This document shows positions 54,547 through 63,073 of a stretch of 64,000 nucleotides of DNA, piece after piece. The notes beneath the pieces were generated by a model that was not told where the DNA came from, did no database searches, and was given only the letters and a program-made list of their open reading frames with translations. The position numbers and the translations under genes were made by a program. The DNA comes from Gammaproteobacteria bacterium (GTDB taxonomy: Bacteria; Pseudomonadota; Gammaproteobacteria; Pseudomonadales; IMCC2047). Location: positions 1 through 64,000 of the forward strand of contig JAJFKB010000003.1 in assembly GCA_021773395.1 (NCBI GenBank), read 5' to 3'. How positions within the stretch are numbered: the first letter of the stretch is position 1; each line of letters starts with the position of its first letter.

Positions 54547-55185
54547 GTGACCAAGATCTCAGTCTCAAAAAAACCTCGCGGTGGTATTTACTCCAAAGGA
54601 CAAAGCCGTGTTTCCTCGATTATTACTGCCGCAGAGAACATTCTTATTGAAGAGGGCTACCACAACTTTTCTTTACGCAAGGTTGCGGCGGCGGCCGGAA
54701 TTAAACTGGGAAACCTGCAATACTATTTTCCCACCAAGGACGAGCTGGTTAAAACCATGTTAAACCAGGTTATCGAGGTCTATCTGGAAAACTTTGAGAT
54801 GCTACGGGCCAGCGCCGGAGAGAACCCCAAAGAACAGTTTAGAATCATTTTAAAGCACATCATTAACGACCTGAACAGCAAAAAAACAACGGTATTCTTC
54901 CCGGAAATCTGGTCCCTTTCCAACCATGAAGAACATGTCACACAATATATGGATGCCATGTACGGCCGATACAGGGCAATACTGGAAGAAATTATCACAC
55001 TGATAAACCCCAGCCTGAGCACAGATCAGGTTAAACGAGTTGCGCTATTTATCTCCGCCTCCATGGAAGGGCACACCATTTTTATCGGACATAAAAAACC
55101 CTGGCAAAAAGAGACCGACAACATCGTTGATATGGCTACCCAGTCATTTCTTTGGCTGATTGAACAGGGAAACGTTCCGGATTAA
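54547..55185 (+). CDS. TetR-family transcriptional regulator
   Basis: A 212-residue TetR repressor. The N-terminal helix-turn-helix (about 22-66, LIEEGYHNFSLRKVAAAAGIKLGNLQYYFPTKDEL) is clear, and the C-terminal ligand domain is all-helical. There is no ATG near the domain start. GTG 54547 with ACAGG upstream gives a 20-residue basic N-terminal tail (SVSKKPRGG), plausible for DNA contact. It is divergent from the metallo-hydrolase/enoyl-CoA hydratase pair and most likely represses it in response to an acyl-CoA or related ligand. Confidence 0.88.
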   Translation: MTKISVSKKPRGGIYSKGQSRVSSIITAAENILIEEGYHNFSLRKVAAAAGIKLGNLQYYFPTKDELVKTMLNQVIEVYLENFEMLRASAGENPKEQFRIILKHIINDLNSKKTTVFFPEIWSLSNHEEHVTQYMDAMYGRYRAILEEIITLINPSLSTDQVKRVALFISASMEGHTIFIGHKKPWQKETDNIVDMATQSFLWLIEQGNVPD

Positions 55186-55313
55186 TCGCTCCAAAATCAA
55201 CTACTTCCGGTTTTACCCTCTGTGCCAGTGCCCACACAAATAACTGCAGAAAACCCCGTTTTTAACATGCTATACTGGCCCTGGGCTGTTCGTCCCGTTG
55301 CGTCCCATTATTA

Positions 55314-56675
55314 ATGAAGTGGTTTGACCGCGAGTTCGAAAGGGTACTCAGCATGGCACTAGACAAGATTCATCTCTGGGCTGCAGAGATTTCTGGAAAA
55401 GCAAATGAAGTGCTTGCTCAACCGGAGACTTACAGCCAATTGGCTATTATTCTCGCCATCTACGCCCTGGCCTTTATTTTAGCCAACCGAATTAGAAAGC
55501 TAACACCTTTCCTTAAGCTATCCGCCGAAGATGCCGCCACTTACCCTCTGCTTGGATTTGTCAGCAGAATCGGAAGTTTGATATTCCCGATTCTCGCGAT
55601 TTTAATGCTGCGCGTATCGGTAGAGATCAGTATGAGCGCTTTGAATCAGGGCTGGCTGGTACAAACCGCTTTGACGATCGCCATCCTGCTGCTGTTTAAC
55701 TCAATTATTAACATTTTCGTGGCAAACAAACTGCTAGGGAGAATTTTCAAGTGGGTCGGTATGCCGCTGATATTCTTGCATATGCTGGGCATACTGACAG
55801 GACTCATTGCGATACTCGAATCCATCTCAATCTCAATAGGCAATATCAGCATTTCTGCATACGGTATCTCGCGCGTGGCCATTTTCGGCTCGCTACTATT
55901 CTGGCTCGGCCGGGTTTCCAATAAAACCGGCAGGGAGATTATTAACCGACAGGAGAATCTCGATCAACGCACGCGTGAGGTCGCTGCAAAGCTGCTCGAG
56001 ATCGCTATTTTCTTCATCATCTTTATGCTGCTGCTACAGGTAATGGGTATTAACCTGACCGCACTGGCAGTATTTGGCGGCGCTCTGGGTGTAGGGTTAG
56101 GCTTTGGTTTACAGGCAATTGCCTCCAACTTTATCTCGGGAGTGATCATTCTGATGGATCGCTCCCTGACCGTCGGCGACTATATCGAACTCGCCGACGG
56201 CCGAACCGGCATCGTTCGCCAGATGGATATGCGCTCAACCACGGTGGAGACCTTCGACGGCAAAGATATTATGGTGCCGAACGAGAAGTTTATCGTCGAG
56301 ACCTTTACCAACTGGACCCACAAAAACAAAAGCCAGCGCTACCGGGTTGATTTTCCCGTCGCCTACCACACCGATGTCAGAAAACTGGTAGATATCATTA
56401 AGGAGGTCGTCGCCAGTCACCCGCAGGTGTTCAGCGGCGACAATGTTCCTTTTGAAGAGCGACCGGATTGTGAAATCGACAGTTTCGGCGACTCAGGCAT
56501 CAACATGTTTGTCGAATTCTGGATGGAAGGCATTGATGACGGAAAAAATCGAGTGGGCGGCGACCTGCTGCTGATGATCCTTGAAACTCTACAAGAACAT
56601 GGCTACCAAATTCCCTTCCCGCAACGTGAAGTACGCGTATTGAACGAGAATTTTTCCGTTCGCAGCAAACCGTAA
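55314..56675 (+). CDS. MscS-family mechanosensitive ion channel
   Basis: A 453-residue inner-membrane channel. Several hydrophobic segments (about 43-60, 83-104, 117-140, 150-170, 176-200, 230-250) are followed by the pore helix TM3 signature ALGVGLGFGLQAIASNFISG (about 260-280). Then come the MscS beta domain (DRSLTVGDYIELADGRTGIV) and the C-terminal alpha/beta domain. It opens under membrane tension to release osmolytes. It stands alone between the TetR gene and the ATP-grasp pair. Length is intermediate between E. coli MscS and larger paralogues. Confidence 0.92.
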   Translation: MKWFDREFERVLSMALDKIHLWAAEISGKANEVLAQPETYSQLAIILAIYALAFILANRIRKLTPFLKLSAEDAATYPLLGFVSRIGSLIFPILAILMLRVSVEISMSALNQGWLVQTALTIAILLLFNSIINIFVANKLLGRIFKWVGMPLIFLHMLGILTGLIAILESISISIGNISISAYGISRVAIFGSLLFWLGRVSNKTGREIINRQENLDQRTREVAAKLLEIAIFFIIFMLLLQVMGINLTALAVFGGALGVGLGFGLQAIASNFISGVIILMDRSLTVGDYIELADGRTGIVRQMDMRSTTVETFDGKDIMVPNEKFIVETFTNWTHKNKSQRYRVDFPVAYHTDVRKLVDIIKEVVASHPQVFSGDNVPFEERPDCEIDSFGDSGINMFVEFWMEGIDDGKNRVGGDLLLMILETLQEHGYQIPFPQREVRVLNENFSVRSKP

Positions 56676-56925
56676 GACCGGGCTGGCTGACGCATTACCA
56701 GCTCATTCAATAGGCACCGACTAAAGAGCGACCTCCGCCGTATCAATTAGCCCAGTTATTGACCAGCATCGAGTGTTTCAAGCCCCCAAAATAAAATATT
56801 AAAATGCTTGCCAGTCACCAAAAACAAGTATAAATAACGTTTGTGAATCCTCAAACACGTTGGGGTGCCAAAACCGTCAGTTCTTGATGTGCCAAGCATC
56901 GCCCCAGCCCTATGGACTGACTTAA

Positions 56926-56994
56926 ATGAATCGATTTTTTAAATTACTGTACAGCGCAGCGATACCTCTTGCGCTATGTCATCAGGAGAGCTGA
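56926..56994 (+). CDS. possible 22-residue leader peptide upstream of the ATP-grasp gene
   Basis: A small frame MNRFFKLLYSAAIPLALCHQES ends in TGA 4 bases before the GTG start of the ATP-grasp gene, and its last codons contain that gene's Shine-Dalgarno AGGAGAG. It has no clear ribosome-binding site of its own. It may be chance. The rest of 56676-56925 shows no gene. Confidence 0.2.
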   Translation: MNRFFKLLYSAAIPLALCHQES

Positions 56995-56998
56995 TCCG

Positions 56999-58450
56999 GT
57001 GTCCAAAACACTAATCGTCGTGGATGATGGCACGTCACAACAGATACAAAACCTGCCTGCGTCTATCAGCTTTGAAGAATATCTGCGTGATTATCCCAAA
57101 CTGAATGAGCCTAAAACGCGTATTATCAACCTCTGTGATACTGCCCGCTATCTTAGCAAGGGGTATTACTGCTCGTTATTGGCAGAGGCGCGTCACCACC
57201 ATGTATTACCCAGCGTCAAAACAATCAACGCCTTGCGCAGCAACGACGGCGGTGAAGCTTTCTGGCTGATGGAATCCGGCCTGACTTCACTGATACCCGA
57301 TCAGGATACCGAAAGCGTACTGATCTGCTTAGGAAAAGTGATGGATCCACGCTGGCAAAAACTGGCAACACGTGTTTTTCAGCGTTACCCTGCACCACTT
57401 TTAAAGCTCACGCTGCACCTCGAAAATAGTCAACTTTTAATGAGCCTGCAGCGTTATCGCTATGATGATGTCAGCCCGGAGTTCCACCCGCTGCTGCTTG
57501 GGGCATTGCAAGAATACACCCAGTCAAGCTGGCGTAGACGAGGCACAGCCAAACGCTATCGCTGGGATATGGCCATTTTAGTCAACCCCGAGGAAGCGGT
57601 GCCTCCCAGCAACAAGGGTGCAATATCACGCTTTATCAAAGCCGCTGCTAAATTGGGGATAAATGCTCAAGCATTGTCTGCTGATGAGTTACTGAATATT
57701 AGCCATTACGATGCTTTGTTTATTCGCGAAACCACTGCAATCGACCATCATACATACCGGCTGGCCTGCCAGGCAGAAGCCAGCGAGCTAGTCGTACTGG
57801 ATGATCCCGATTCCATTTTACGCTGCTGCAACAAAGTCTACCTACACGATGCCTTTAATTACCAGAAGGTTCCCAGCCTCAGTACTCAAGTAGTAAATAG
57901 TTTATCCGAGACAACTCTCGATGGCCTGGAGCAGCGCTTCGGATACCCACTGGTACTGAAAATGCCTGAGGGCTCGTTTTCCAAAGGCGTTTACAAAATA
58001 GATAATCGAAGCATGCTGCAGACCACACTCGCTGAACTGTTCGAGCAATCCGCGTTAGTGTTGGCTCAAGAGTACCTGTTTACTGACCACGACTGGCGCA
58101 TTGGCGTGCTTAATGGGCAGGCCATTTACGCATGCCGCTATTACATGGCGCGTAATCACTGGCAAATTTATAATTACGACTCCAAGCGCTTTTTTTCCGG
58201 TGGTTTTGATACATTGCCCACCTTCGAAGTCCCAAAAATTGTTCTCGATGCCGCGCTGAAATCCGCCAAGGTCGTGGGTAACGGACTGTATGGCGTTGAT
58301 ATTAAAGTCTATGACCACCGCGCCCATGTGCTCGAAGTAAACGATAACCCCAGTATTGACCATGGAATAGAGGATGCCTATTTGGGTGAAGAGCTGTACA
58401 TGCAGGTTATGGCGGAATTCCTGCGTCGCCTCGAGCAACGGGGTCGCTAA
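56999..58450 (+). CDS. RimK-like ATP-grasp ligase with RLAN N-terminal domain
   Basis: A 483-residue protein. The N-terminal about 150 residues match the RimK-like ATP-grasp N-terminal (RLAN) domain. The ATP-grasp domain follows, with LVLKMPEGSFSKGVYKI (ATP-binding Lys and loop), AQEYLFTDHDWRIGVLNG and the metal-binding VLEVNDNPSID. Such enzymes ligate amino acids to a carboxylate (peptide, glutathione-like or protein tail). I chose GTG 56999 because AGGAGAG lies 9 bases upstream; the frame runs 10 codons further to a TTG without a site. The next gene (GNAT) overlaps by one base, indicating a tightly coupled pair. Confidence 0.82.
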   Translation: MSKTLIVVDDGTSQQIQNLPASISFEEYLRDYPKLNEPKTRIINLCDTARYLSKGYYCSLLAEARHHHVLPSVKTINALRSNDGGEAFWLMESGLTSLIPDQDTESVLICLGKVMDPRWQKLATRVFQRYPAPLLKLTLHLENSQLLMSLQRYRYDDVSPEFHPLLLGALQEYTQSSWRRRGTAKRYRWDMAILVNPEEAVPPSNKGAISRFIKAAAKLGINAQALSADELLNISHYDALFIRETTAIDHHTYRLACQAEASELVVLDDPDSILRCCNKVYLHDAFNYQKVPSLSTQVVNSLSETTLDGLEQRFGYPLVLKMPEGSFSKGVYKIDNRSMLQTTLAELFEQSALVLAQEYLFTDHDWRIGVLNGQAIYACRYYMARNHWQIYNYDSKRFFSGGFDTLPTFEVPKIVLDAALKSAKVVGNGLYGVDIKVYDHRAHVLEVNDNPSIDHGIEDAYLGEELYMQVMAEFLRRLEQRGR

Positions 58451-58932
58451 TGTCGGCCTCGATATGCATCCGAAAAGCTTCCTCCAGTGACGTACCAGCG
58501 CTGTTAGGCATCGAAGAACGTTGCTTTAGCAGCGACCGGCTCTGTTCCAGGCAAATGCGCTATCTGTTAACTCAGGCGAAAGCGACAACCCGGGTTGCTG
58601 TCGATGGCCCTGTGGCTGTCGGCTATGGGCTTTGTTTATTACCTGCGCTGCCCAAACCCGCGCGACTCTATTCTTTAGCTGTGTTGCCGCATTGGCGTGG
58701 CCAGAATCTCGCCCGTCGTTTGGCTGAAAGCCTGATGGCGGAATTGGAATCATTGAGCTATTCTCGCTGCCGATTGGAAGTCCGTGGTAGTCAGACGAAC
58801 GTAAAAAACTTTTATCAAAGCCTGGGATTTATTCCCATTGCCGAACTGCCTGGCTATTATCAGGATGGAGAAGATGGATTGCGTATGGAGTGCAGGCTGA
58901 CCAATTCGCAATCGGGTCCTGGCAGTTCATGA
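58450..58932 (+). CDS. GNAT-family N-acetyltransferase
   Basis: A 160-residue acetyltransferase with the acetyl-CoA motif A VLPHWRGQNLARRL (about 76-89, a variant of Q/R-x-x-G-x-G/A) and the C-terminal NVKNFYQSLGFIP motif (N-x-x-x-x-x-x-Y-x-x-x-G-F). Its ATG overlaps the stop of the RimK-like gene (TAATG). Coupled RimK-like ligase/GNAT pairs are recurrent in proteobacteria and probably modify the same peptide or amino acid. The substrate is unknown. It ends 19 bases before the convergent nhaA gene. Confidence 0.85.
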   Translation: MSASICIRKASSSDVPALLGIEERCFSSDRLCSRQMRYLLTQAKATTRVAVDGPVAVGYGLCLLPALPKPARLYSLAVLPHWRGQNLARRLAESLMAELESLSYSRCRLEVRGSQTNVKNFYQSLGFIPIAELPGYYQDGEDGLRMECRLTNSQSGPGSS

Positions 58933-58951
58933 CCGACAGCGATACAGACCA

Positions 58952-60145
58952 TTAGCCTGATCCCTTTGATCTGCCCAGCGAAAAATACAATATCCAATAC
59001 CCCATCAGTCCGGAAACCAACGACCCTAGTAGAATACCCAGTCGTTCGTCAAAGATGATGTTGACCCCGGTTTCTTCAAAGGCGAGCGACCCGATAAACA
59101 GGCTCATCGTGAATCCGATTCCGCAAAGCGCCGCCGTACCATAAAGAGAATTCCAGGACATTCCTTCTGGCAATCTGGTCCAACCCAGCTTGATAGCAAT
59201 CCAACAAAGGCCAAAGATACCTATCTGTTTACCGAAAAACAATCCACAAGCTATACCCAATGGTACGGGGTGTAATAACTGCGTCAGCCCTACACCACTC
59301 AAACTGATTCCAGCATTAGCAAAGGCAAACACTGGTAGCACGAAAAACGCCACCACTGAATGCCAGTCCTGCTCTAGACTTTTCAAAGGGGATGGGCCAC
59401 CACTGACTGAACGTATCGGAATAAACATCGCTACGAGAACGCCAGCCAAAGTCGCATGCACGCCGGACTTCAGTAAAGCCACCCACATCACCATCCCAAC
59501 CAACATATACAGACTTTTGTTCTCGACATTACGTCGATTAAATATCATCAATACCGGTATGCAAATCGCGACTACCAGCAGTGCGTACAGGGAAATATTT
59601 GCTGTATAGAAAACAGCAATAATTAGAATGGCTCCAATATCGTCGAAAATCGCCAAAGATGTCAGGAAAATCTTTAAACTGGTCGGCACGCGTGAACCGA
59701 GCAAGCTCAACACTCCCAGCGCAAAAGCAATATCCGTAGCGGCGGGTATCGCCCAGCCTGACAAAGATGCCGGGTGATTTCGATTAAACCAGAGATAAAT
59801 CAGCGCAGGTATCAACATACCGCCGATCGCTCCAATTCCCGGTAGTATGATATTGCGCTTATTGGCCAGTTCTCCCTCTACCAACTCTCTCTTTAATTCC
59901 AATCCGACCAGAAAAAAGAACATGGCCATTAGCCCATCATTTATCCAAAGCAACAACGGCTTGGCAATTTCCAATCGCCCGATTCTAATCTCCACAGGTG
60001 TATTAAGCAGGAGCTCATAGTAAGTGCTCAGTGGCGTATTGGCGCATACAAGGGCAAGCACAGCTGCGAACATAAGGACAATGCCCGCCGCTGATTCCAG
60101 TTTAAAGAACTTGGTAATAGAGGTTTCTTGGTTATTATTCATCAC
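58952..60145 (-). CDS. nhaA: Na+/H+ antiporter NhaA
   Basis: A 397-residue inner-membrane antiporter with about 12 transmembrane helices. The family signatures are visible: NDGLMAMFFFLVGLELKREL (about 69-88), AATDIAFALGVLSLLG (about 134-149), and the ion-binding Asp pair in LAIFDDIGAI, the equivalents of E. coli D163 and D164. It exports sodium in exchange for protons and gives salt and alkaline tolerance, fitting a marine host. It is monocistronic. Confidence 0.96.
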   Translation of the reverse strand: MMNNNQETSITKFFKLESAAGIVLMFAAVLALVCANTPLSTYYELLLNTPVEIRIGRLEIAKPLLLWINDGLMAMFFFLVGLELKRELVEGELANKRNIILPGIGAIGGMLIPALIYLWFNRNHPASLSGWAIPAATDIAFALGVLSLLGSRVPTSLKIFLTSLAIFDDIGAILIIAVFYTANISLYALLVVAICIPVLMIFNRRNVENKSLYMLVGMVMWVALLKSGVHATLAGVLVAMFIPIRSVSGGPSPLKSLEQDWHSVVAFFVLPVFAFANAGISLSGVGLTQLLHPVPLGIACGLFFGKQIGIFGLCWIAIKLGWTRLPEGMSWNSLYGTAALCGIGFTMSLFIGSLAFEETGVNIIFDERLGILLGSLVSGLMGYWILYFSLGRSKGSG

Positions 60146-60314
60146 TGCCCTATATTTAGCTTTTTTTCAGTGTCGAAATGAAGGTTTGCTTTAAATAAAC
60201 ATCCCCGCAACGAGCTACGGAGTGGTATTAAGTAGCGCTGAATTATACCCTCAGAGATTAATAGCTATATTATAAAAGTACAACCAAACCTCGCAAACGA
60301 AAACAATTTACAAA

Positions 60315-60638
60315 ATGCACCAAAGGAATAGTCTTGAAAAAGATCGCTTTTTTACAGCAGCTTACTTTGTGATTACCATGGCCTGGGCATATCCATGGCA
60401 CGTCGTCTGGTTCCATGAGCTTTATCAATCCTGGGGAACCATAACACGCACCCGCCCAATAATGCCTTCGGGAGCTACCGCCATTCTGATACAGGGTGTT
60501 GTTATTGGTTATCTCTGTCCCTTCTTCTTTAAGGGTGGAAACCCTATCCTCCAGGGCGTGATGTTTAACCTGATTATCGGCCTGATGACCTACACTACCA
60601 TGGGATTTGCCTTTAATTTAACTATGGTCGAAGATTAA
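60315..60638 (+). CDS. small integral membrane protein of unknown function
   Basis: A 107-residue protein with about three hydrophobic segments (about 13-31, 54-71, 82-100). The tryptophan-rich start FVITMAWAYPWHVVWFHELY and the loop YLCPFFFKGGNP are distinctive, and the pattern suggests a small DUF-type membrane protein of marine bacteria. No Shine-Dalgarno is evident. Its stop codon overlaps the stop of the convergent Sel1/TonB gene by 4 bases, an unusually tight end-to-end arrangement. Confidence 0.7.
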   Translation: MHQRNSLEKDRFFTAAYFVITMAWAYPWHVVWFHELYQSWGTITRTRPIMPSGATAILIQGVVIGYLCPFFFKGGNPILQGVMFNLIIGLMTYTTMGFAFNLTMVED

Positions 60639-62050
60639 TAATATGTACCTCTATATGGTTCGCCATGATCATATAACCGAAGCCTGTCTGATATGAGAGG
60701 GATATCCCAATTAAACTTTCTAGCAATCTTTTCCGCTTTTTTCTGATACTTCTTAGCTTTCTTGAAGTCACCAAGCTCTGCATATGCCGCTGCCTTGGTC
60801 TCCATTATTCTCACATCATCAAAGTAATTTTCAGGATCTGACTCGATTAATTCCAAAGCTTCTTCCGCATTTCGGAGCTCGCTAATATTTGATGTTGATA
60901 GCTCCCAAGCTAATAACAACCTGGCAGGAAAGTTATTAGCTTGGACTGAATTCCTTAGCCAGCCAATAGCCGCTAATGATTTTTCAGTTGATAAATCACT
61001 TTTCGTAAGGGCAGATTGAGCAAGAACATTTTGTGCTGGAGAATAGCCCCCAATTGCAGCAGCATTAATCCATTTATAGCCATTAACAATATCAATCTCA
61101 CAGCCTCTACCTTCAAGCATGTTACGACCTATTTCATATTGAGCGTGAGGAAGGCCGCTTTGCGCTGATTTTGTAAACCATTCGTTTGCAGTTTTATATT
61201 GTAAATCGATTTTTTCTAAATAATCTTTGAAATATCTAAATGTATTAAGACGAGATGCATAGCTATATTGTGCAACAGCATCTCCTTCACCAGCAGATCG
61301 TTTTAGGTCATTAAGCTCCTTAGATAGAGTTTTTGTTCTGACCTTCATGTTTTCACCATTATTCTTCACTAACTGATAGATAAAAACATTTCTGTAGCCA
61401 AAAATGGGTTTGCTATCCAGAGGAGGCTTATACAAAAATTTCTTGGCCGCTTTAACACTCGATATTGTGAAAGCATTATTTGTTGATTTAGCTGCAATAA
61501 TATCGCGAGGGTAGCCTTCGGGCGAAATAGTAAACTCCATCTGAGTTAGCCCCATTCTTCCTGCTATGCTTTCAGATCTCGGGTACAAGGGGGCAACCCT
61601 TTCTATGGGAGTAATCTCGGGAGGACAATCTTCATCATTAAGTGGCTTAGGAAAGATATTCGCCTTGATTTTAGAAATGTTATATATCGAATTTAGCTCA
61701 ATAAAGAGCTCTTCAGATTCTTTCTTCTGTTGATCGTCAAAACTACCGAGTATTGATTTAGAAATTTTAGTAAATGACTCATCATCAAACCCGTCGTTAG
61801 CTATTTTCATTAAAACATAGGCTTTAATGGGGCTTTTCTCAAAAGATTCCCCTCGGTAGTGCATTACCCCAAGATTAAATAATGAAGACCGATCACCAAT
61901 GGCGGCAAGCGCTTCAAAAGCTGATTTAGCTTCATCAAACCTTCCTGCGCGATATATTTCCATTGCCTTTTCAAAGTTTGCGTGGCTAAAACTCGAAAAA
62001 AGTAATGTTTGAAGTAGTAAAACAACAAATATTTTCCAGACTTGGAACAC
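60635..62050 (-). CDS. exported Sel1-repeat protein with a TonB C-terminal-like domain
   Basis: A 471-residue protein with a signal peptide (about 1-24). N-terminal TPR/Sel1-like repeats (AMEIYRAGRFDEAKSAFEAL and SLFNLGVMHYRGESFEKSP) come first. A central TonB-like domain follows (about 145-235; RVAPLYPRSESIAGRMGLTQ, then FTISPEGYPRDIIAAKS and AAKKFLYKPP). More Sel1 repeats (EYGRN-type, HAQYEIGRNMLEGRGCEI) and a coiled C-terminal TPR pair close the protein. It lacks the N-terminal membrane anchor and proline-rich linker of true TonB, so an energy-transducing role is uncertain. It starts directly downstream, on the minus strand, of the 62.1-kb repeat. Confidence 0.78.
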   Translation of the reverse strand: MFQVWKIFVVLLLQTLLFSSFSHANFEKAMEIYRAGRFDEAKSAFEALAAIGDRSSLFNLGVMHYRGESFEKSPIKAYVLMKIANDGFDDESFTKISKSILGSFDDQQKKESEELFIELNSIYNISKIKANIFPKPLNDEDCPPEITPIERVAPLYPRSESIAGRMGLTQMEFTISPEGYPRDIIAAKSTNNAFTISSVKAAKKFLYKPPLDSKPIFGYRNVFIYQLVKNNGENMKVRTKTLSKELNDLKRSAGEGDAVAQYSYASRLNTFRYFKDYLEKIDLQYKTANEWFTKSAQSGLPHAQYEIGRNMLEGRGCEIDIVNGYKWINAAAIGGYSPAQNVLAQSALTKSDLSTEKSLAAIGWLRNSVQANNFPARLLLAWELSTSNISELRNAEEALELIESDPENYFDDVRIMETKAAAYAELGDFKKAKKYQKKAEKIARKFNWDIPLISDRLRLYDHGEPYRGTYY

Positions 62051-62087
62051 GATTTCCTTATCTCCCTGTTTTTTAATTTAACAGTAC

Positions 62088-62338
62088 ATTATCAAGATTC
62101 TGGTACTATATCCCTTTGGCGCCCTATCTCAGGCTTTCTAGATACGGTAACTTTGGATTTCGTATAGATTTCAGAGCGCTGGGGGAATTGAAATATTTTC
62201 TTTGCATACATCTAAAGCCACTCCTTAGTTTTATATATGCCACCCTGCTTTCCTTGATCAACAATCCATTATCTTAAAAATCAAGAGATTACATGTTTCT
62301 CGCCGGTGATATAGTGGTATATGGTCGCTGATCTAGCA
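62088..62338 (+). repeat. diverged direct repeat, right copy (62.1 kb)
   Basis: A diverged copy of the 91-345 region that precedes intI, in the same orientation. It keeps TTCTGGTACTATATCCCTTT, the CTTTGCATACAT/CCACTCCTTAG blocks and TTAAAAATCAAG with ATTACAT and GTGATATAG. Here no integrase follows; the PhnA stop codon lies exactly at its end. On the left it borders the Sel1/TonB gene start. It could be a relic attI-like leader, or a mobile non-coding element. Confidence 0.6.
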
Positions 62339-62674
62339 TCACGTTTTTTTAACAAATTGTGATTTAAGCTTCATCGCACCGATACCATCAATTTTACAAT
62401 CAATATCGTGGTCTCCATCAACGATACGAATGTTTTTGACCTTGGTGCCCACCTTAACGACAGAGGATGATCCCTTTACCTTCAGGTCTTTAATTACAGT
62501 AACCGTATCACCATCCTGAAGCGGGTTGCCGTTGGCATCTTTTGTCAGTGGTGAGCTATCCGCCTCCTGCGCATCCTCCTTTCCCCACTCATGTCCACAT
62601 TCGGGACATACATACAAGGTTCCGTCTTCATAGGTAAATTCCGATCCACACTCTTTACAATTTGGTAAACTCAT
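62339..62674 (-). CDS. phnA: PhnA/YjdM zinc-ribbon protein
   Basis: A 111-residue protein of the YjdM/PhnA family. The N-terminal zinc ribbon [21 protein letters not shown] is followed by the conserved C-terminal beta domain ([41 protein letters not shown]). It was once linked to phosphonoacetate or alkylphosphonate metabolism in E. coli, but its true role is unknown. The length is normal. It stands alone, divergent from cbpA. Confidence 0.93.
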   Translation of the reverse strand: MSLPNCKECGSEFTYEDGTLYVCPECGHEWGKEDAQEADSSPLTKDANGNPLQDGDTVTVIKDLKVKGSSSVVKVGTKVKNIRIVDGDHDIDCKIDGIGAMKLKSQFVKKT

Positions 62675-63073
62675 TTTTCCCTCATTTTTAGATTCAAAGT
62701 GTTCCAGCCAGCAATGACTCAGCCCGATTTTCGCCAGGCATTATAGTTGCCCAGCGCCGCTTCCGCCATATCCTGGCCGGATAGCCAACGCGATTGATTG
62801 TGTCTGCTGCTGTAAAGCAGCCAACAATGACACCAACAAAAAGAACATGCGCTCTAAACTTTTAATCATCGCCAGTCAGCGTACAATATTTTGGTATTCA
62901 TTGACTAAGTTGACCAACCGTTGGATATTTAAATCGATTCTTTAACGGTGATAAAATCACACTGTGGAAACAAACTATAAAAAGTAGTCTGTAAACTGGC
63001 GCAGCATCACTATTCGGGATAGATTGCAATAAACCGGGCACTGCGCTTTGGGCATTTTAAATTGGATAACTTT
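62675..63073. other. intergenic region between phnA and cbpA
   Basis: 399 bases with no confident gene. A minus-strand frame from about 62800 to 62720 ends in a short peptide ([22 protein letters not shown]) that may be the tail of a lost enzyme, but no family can be named. The cbpA promoter probably lies near 62930-63040. Confidence 0.4.
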
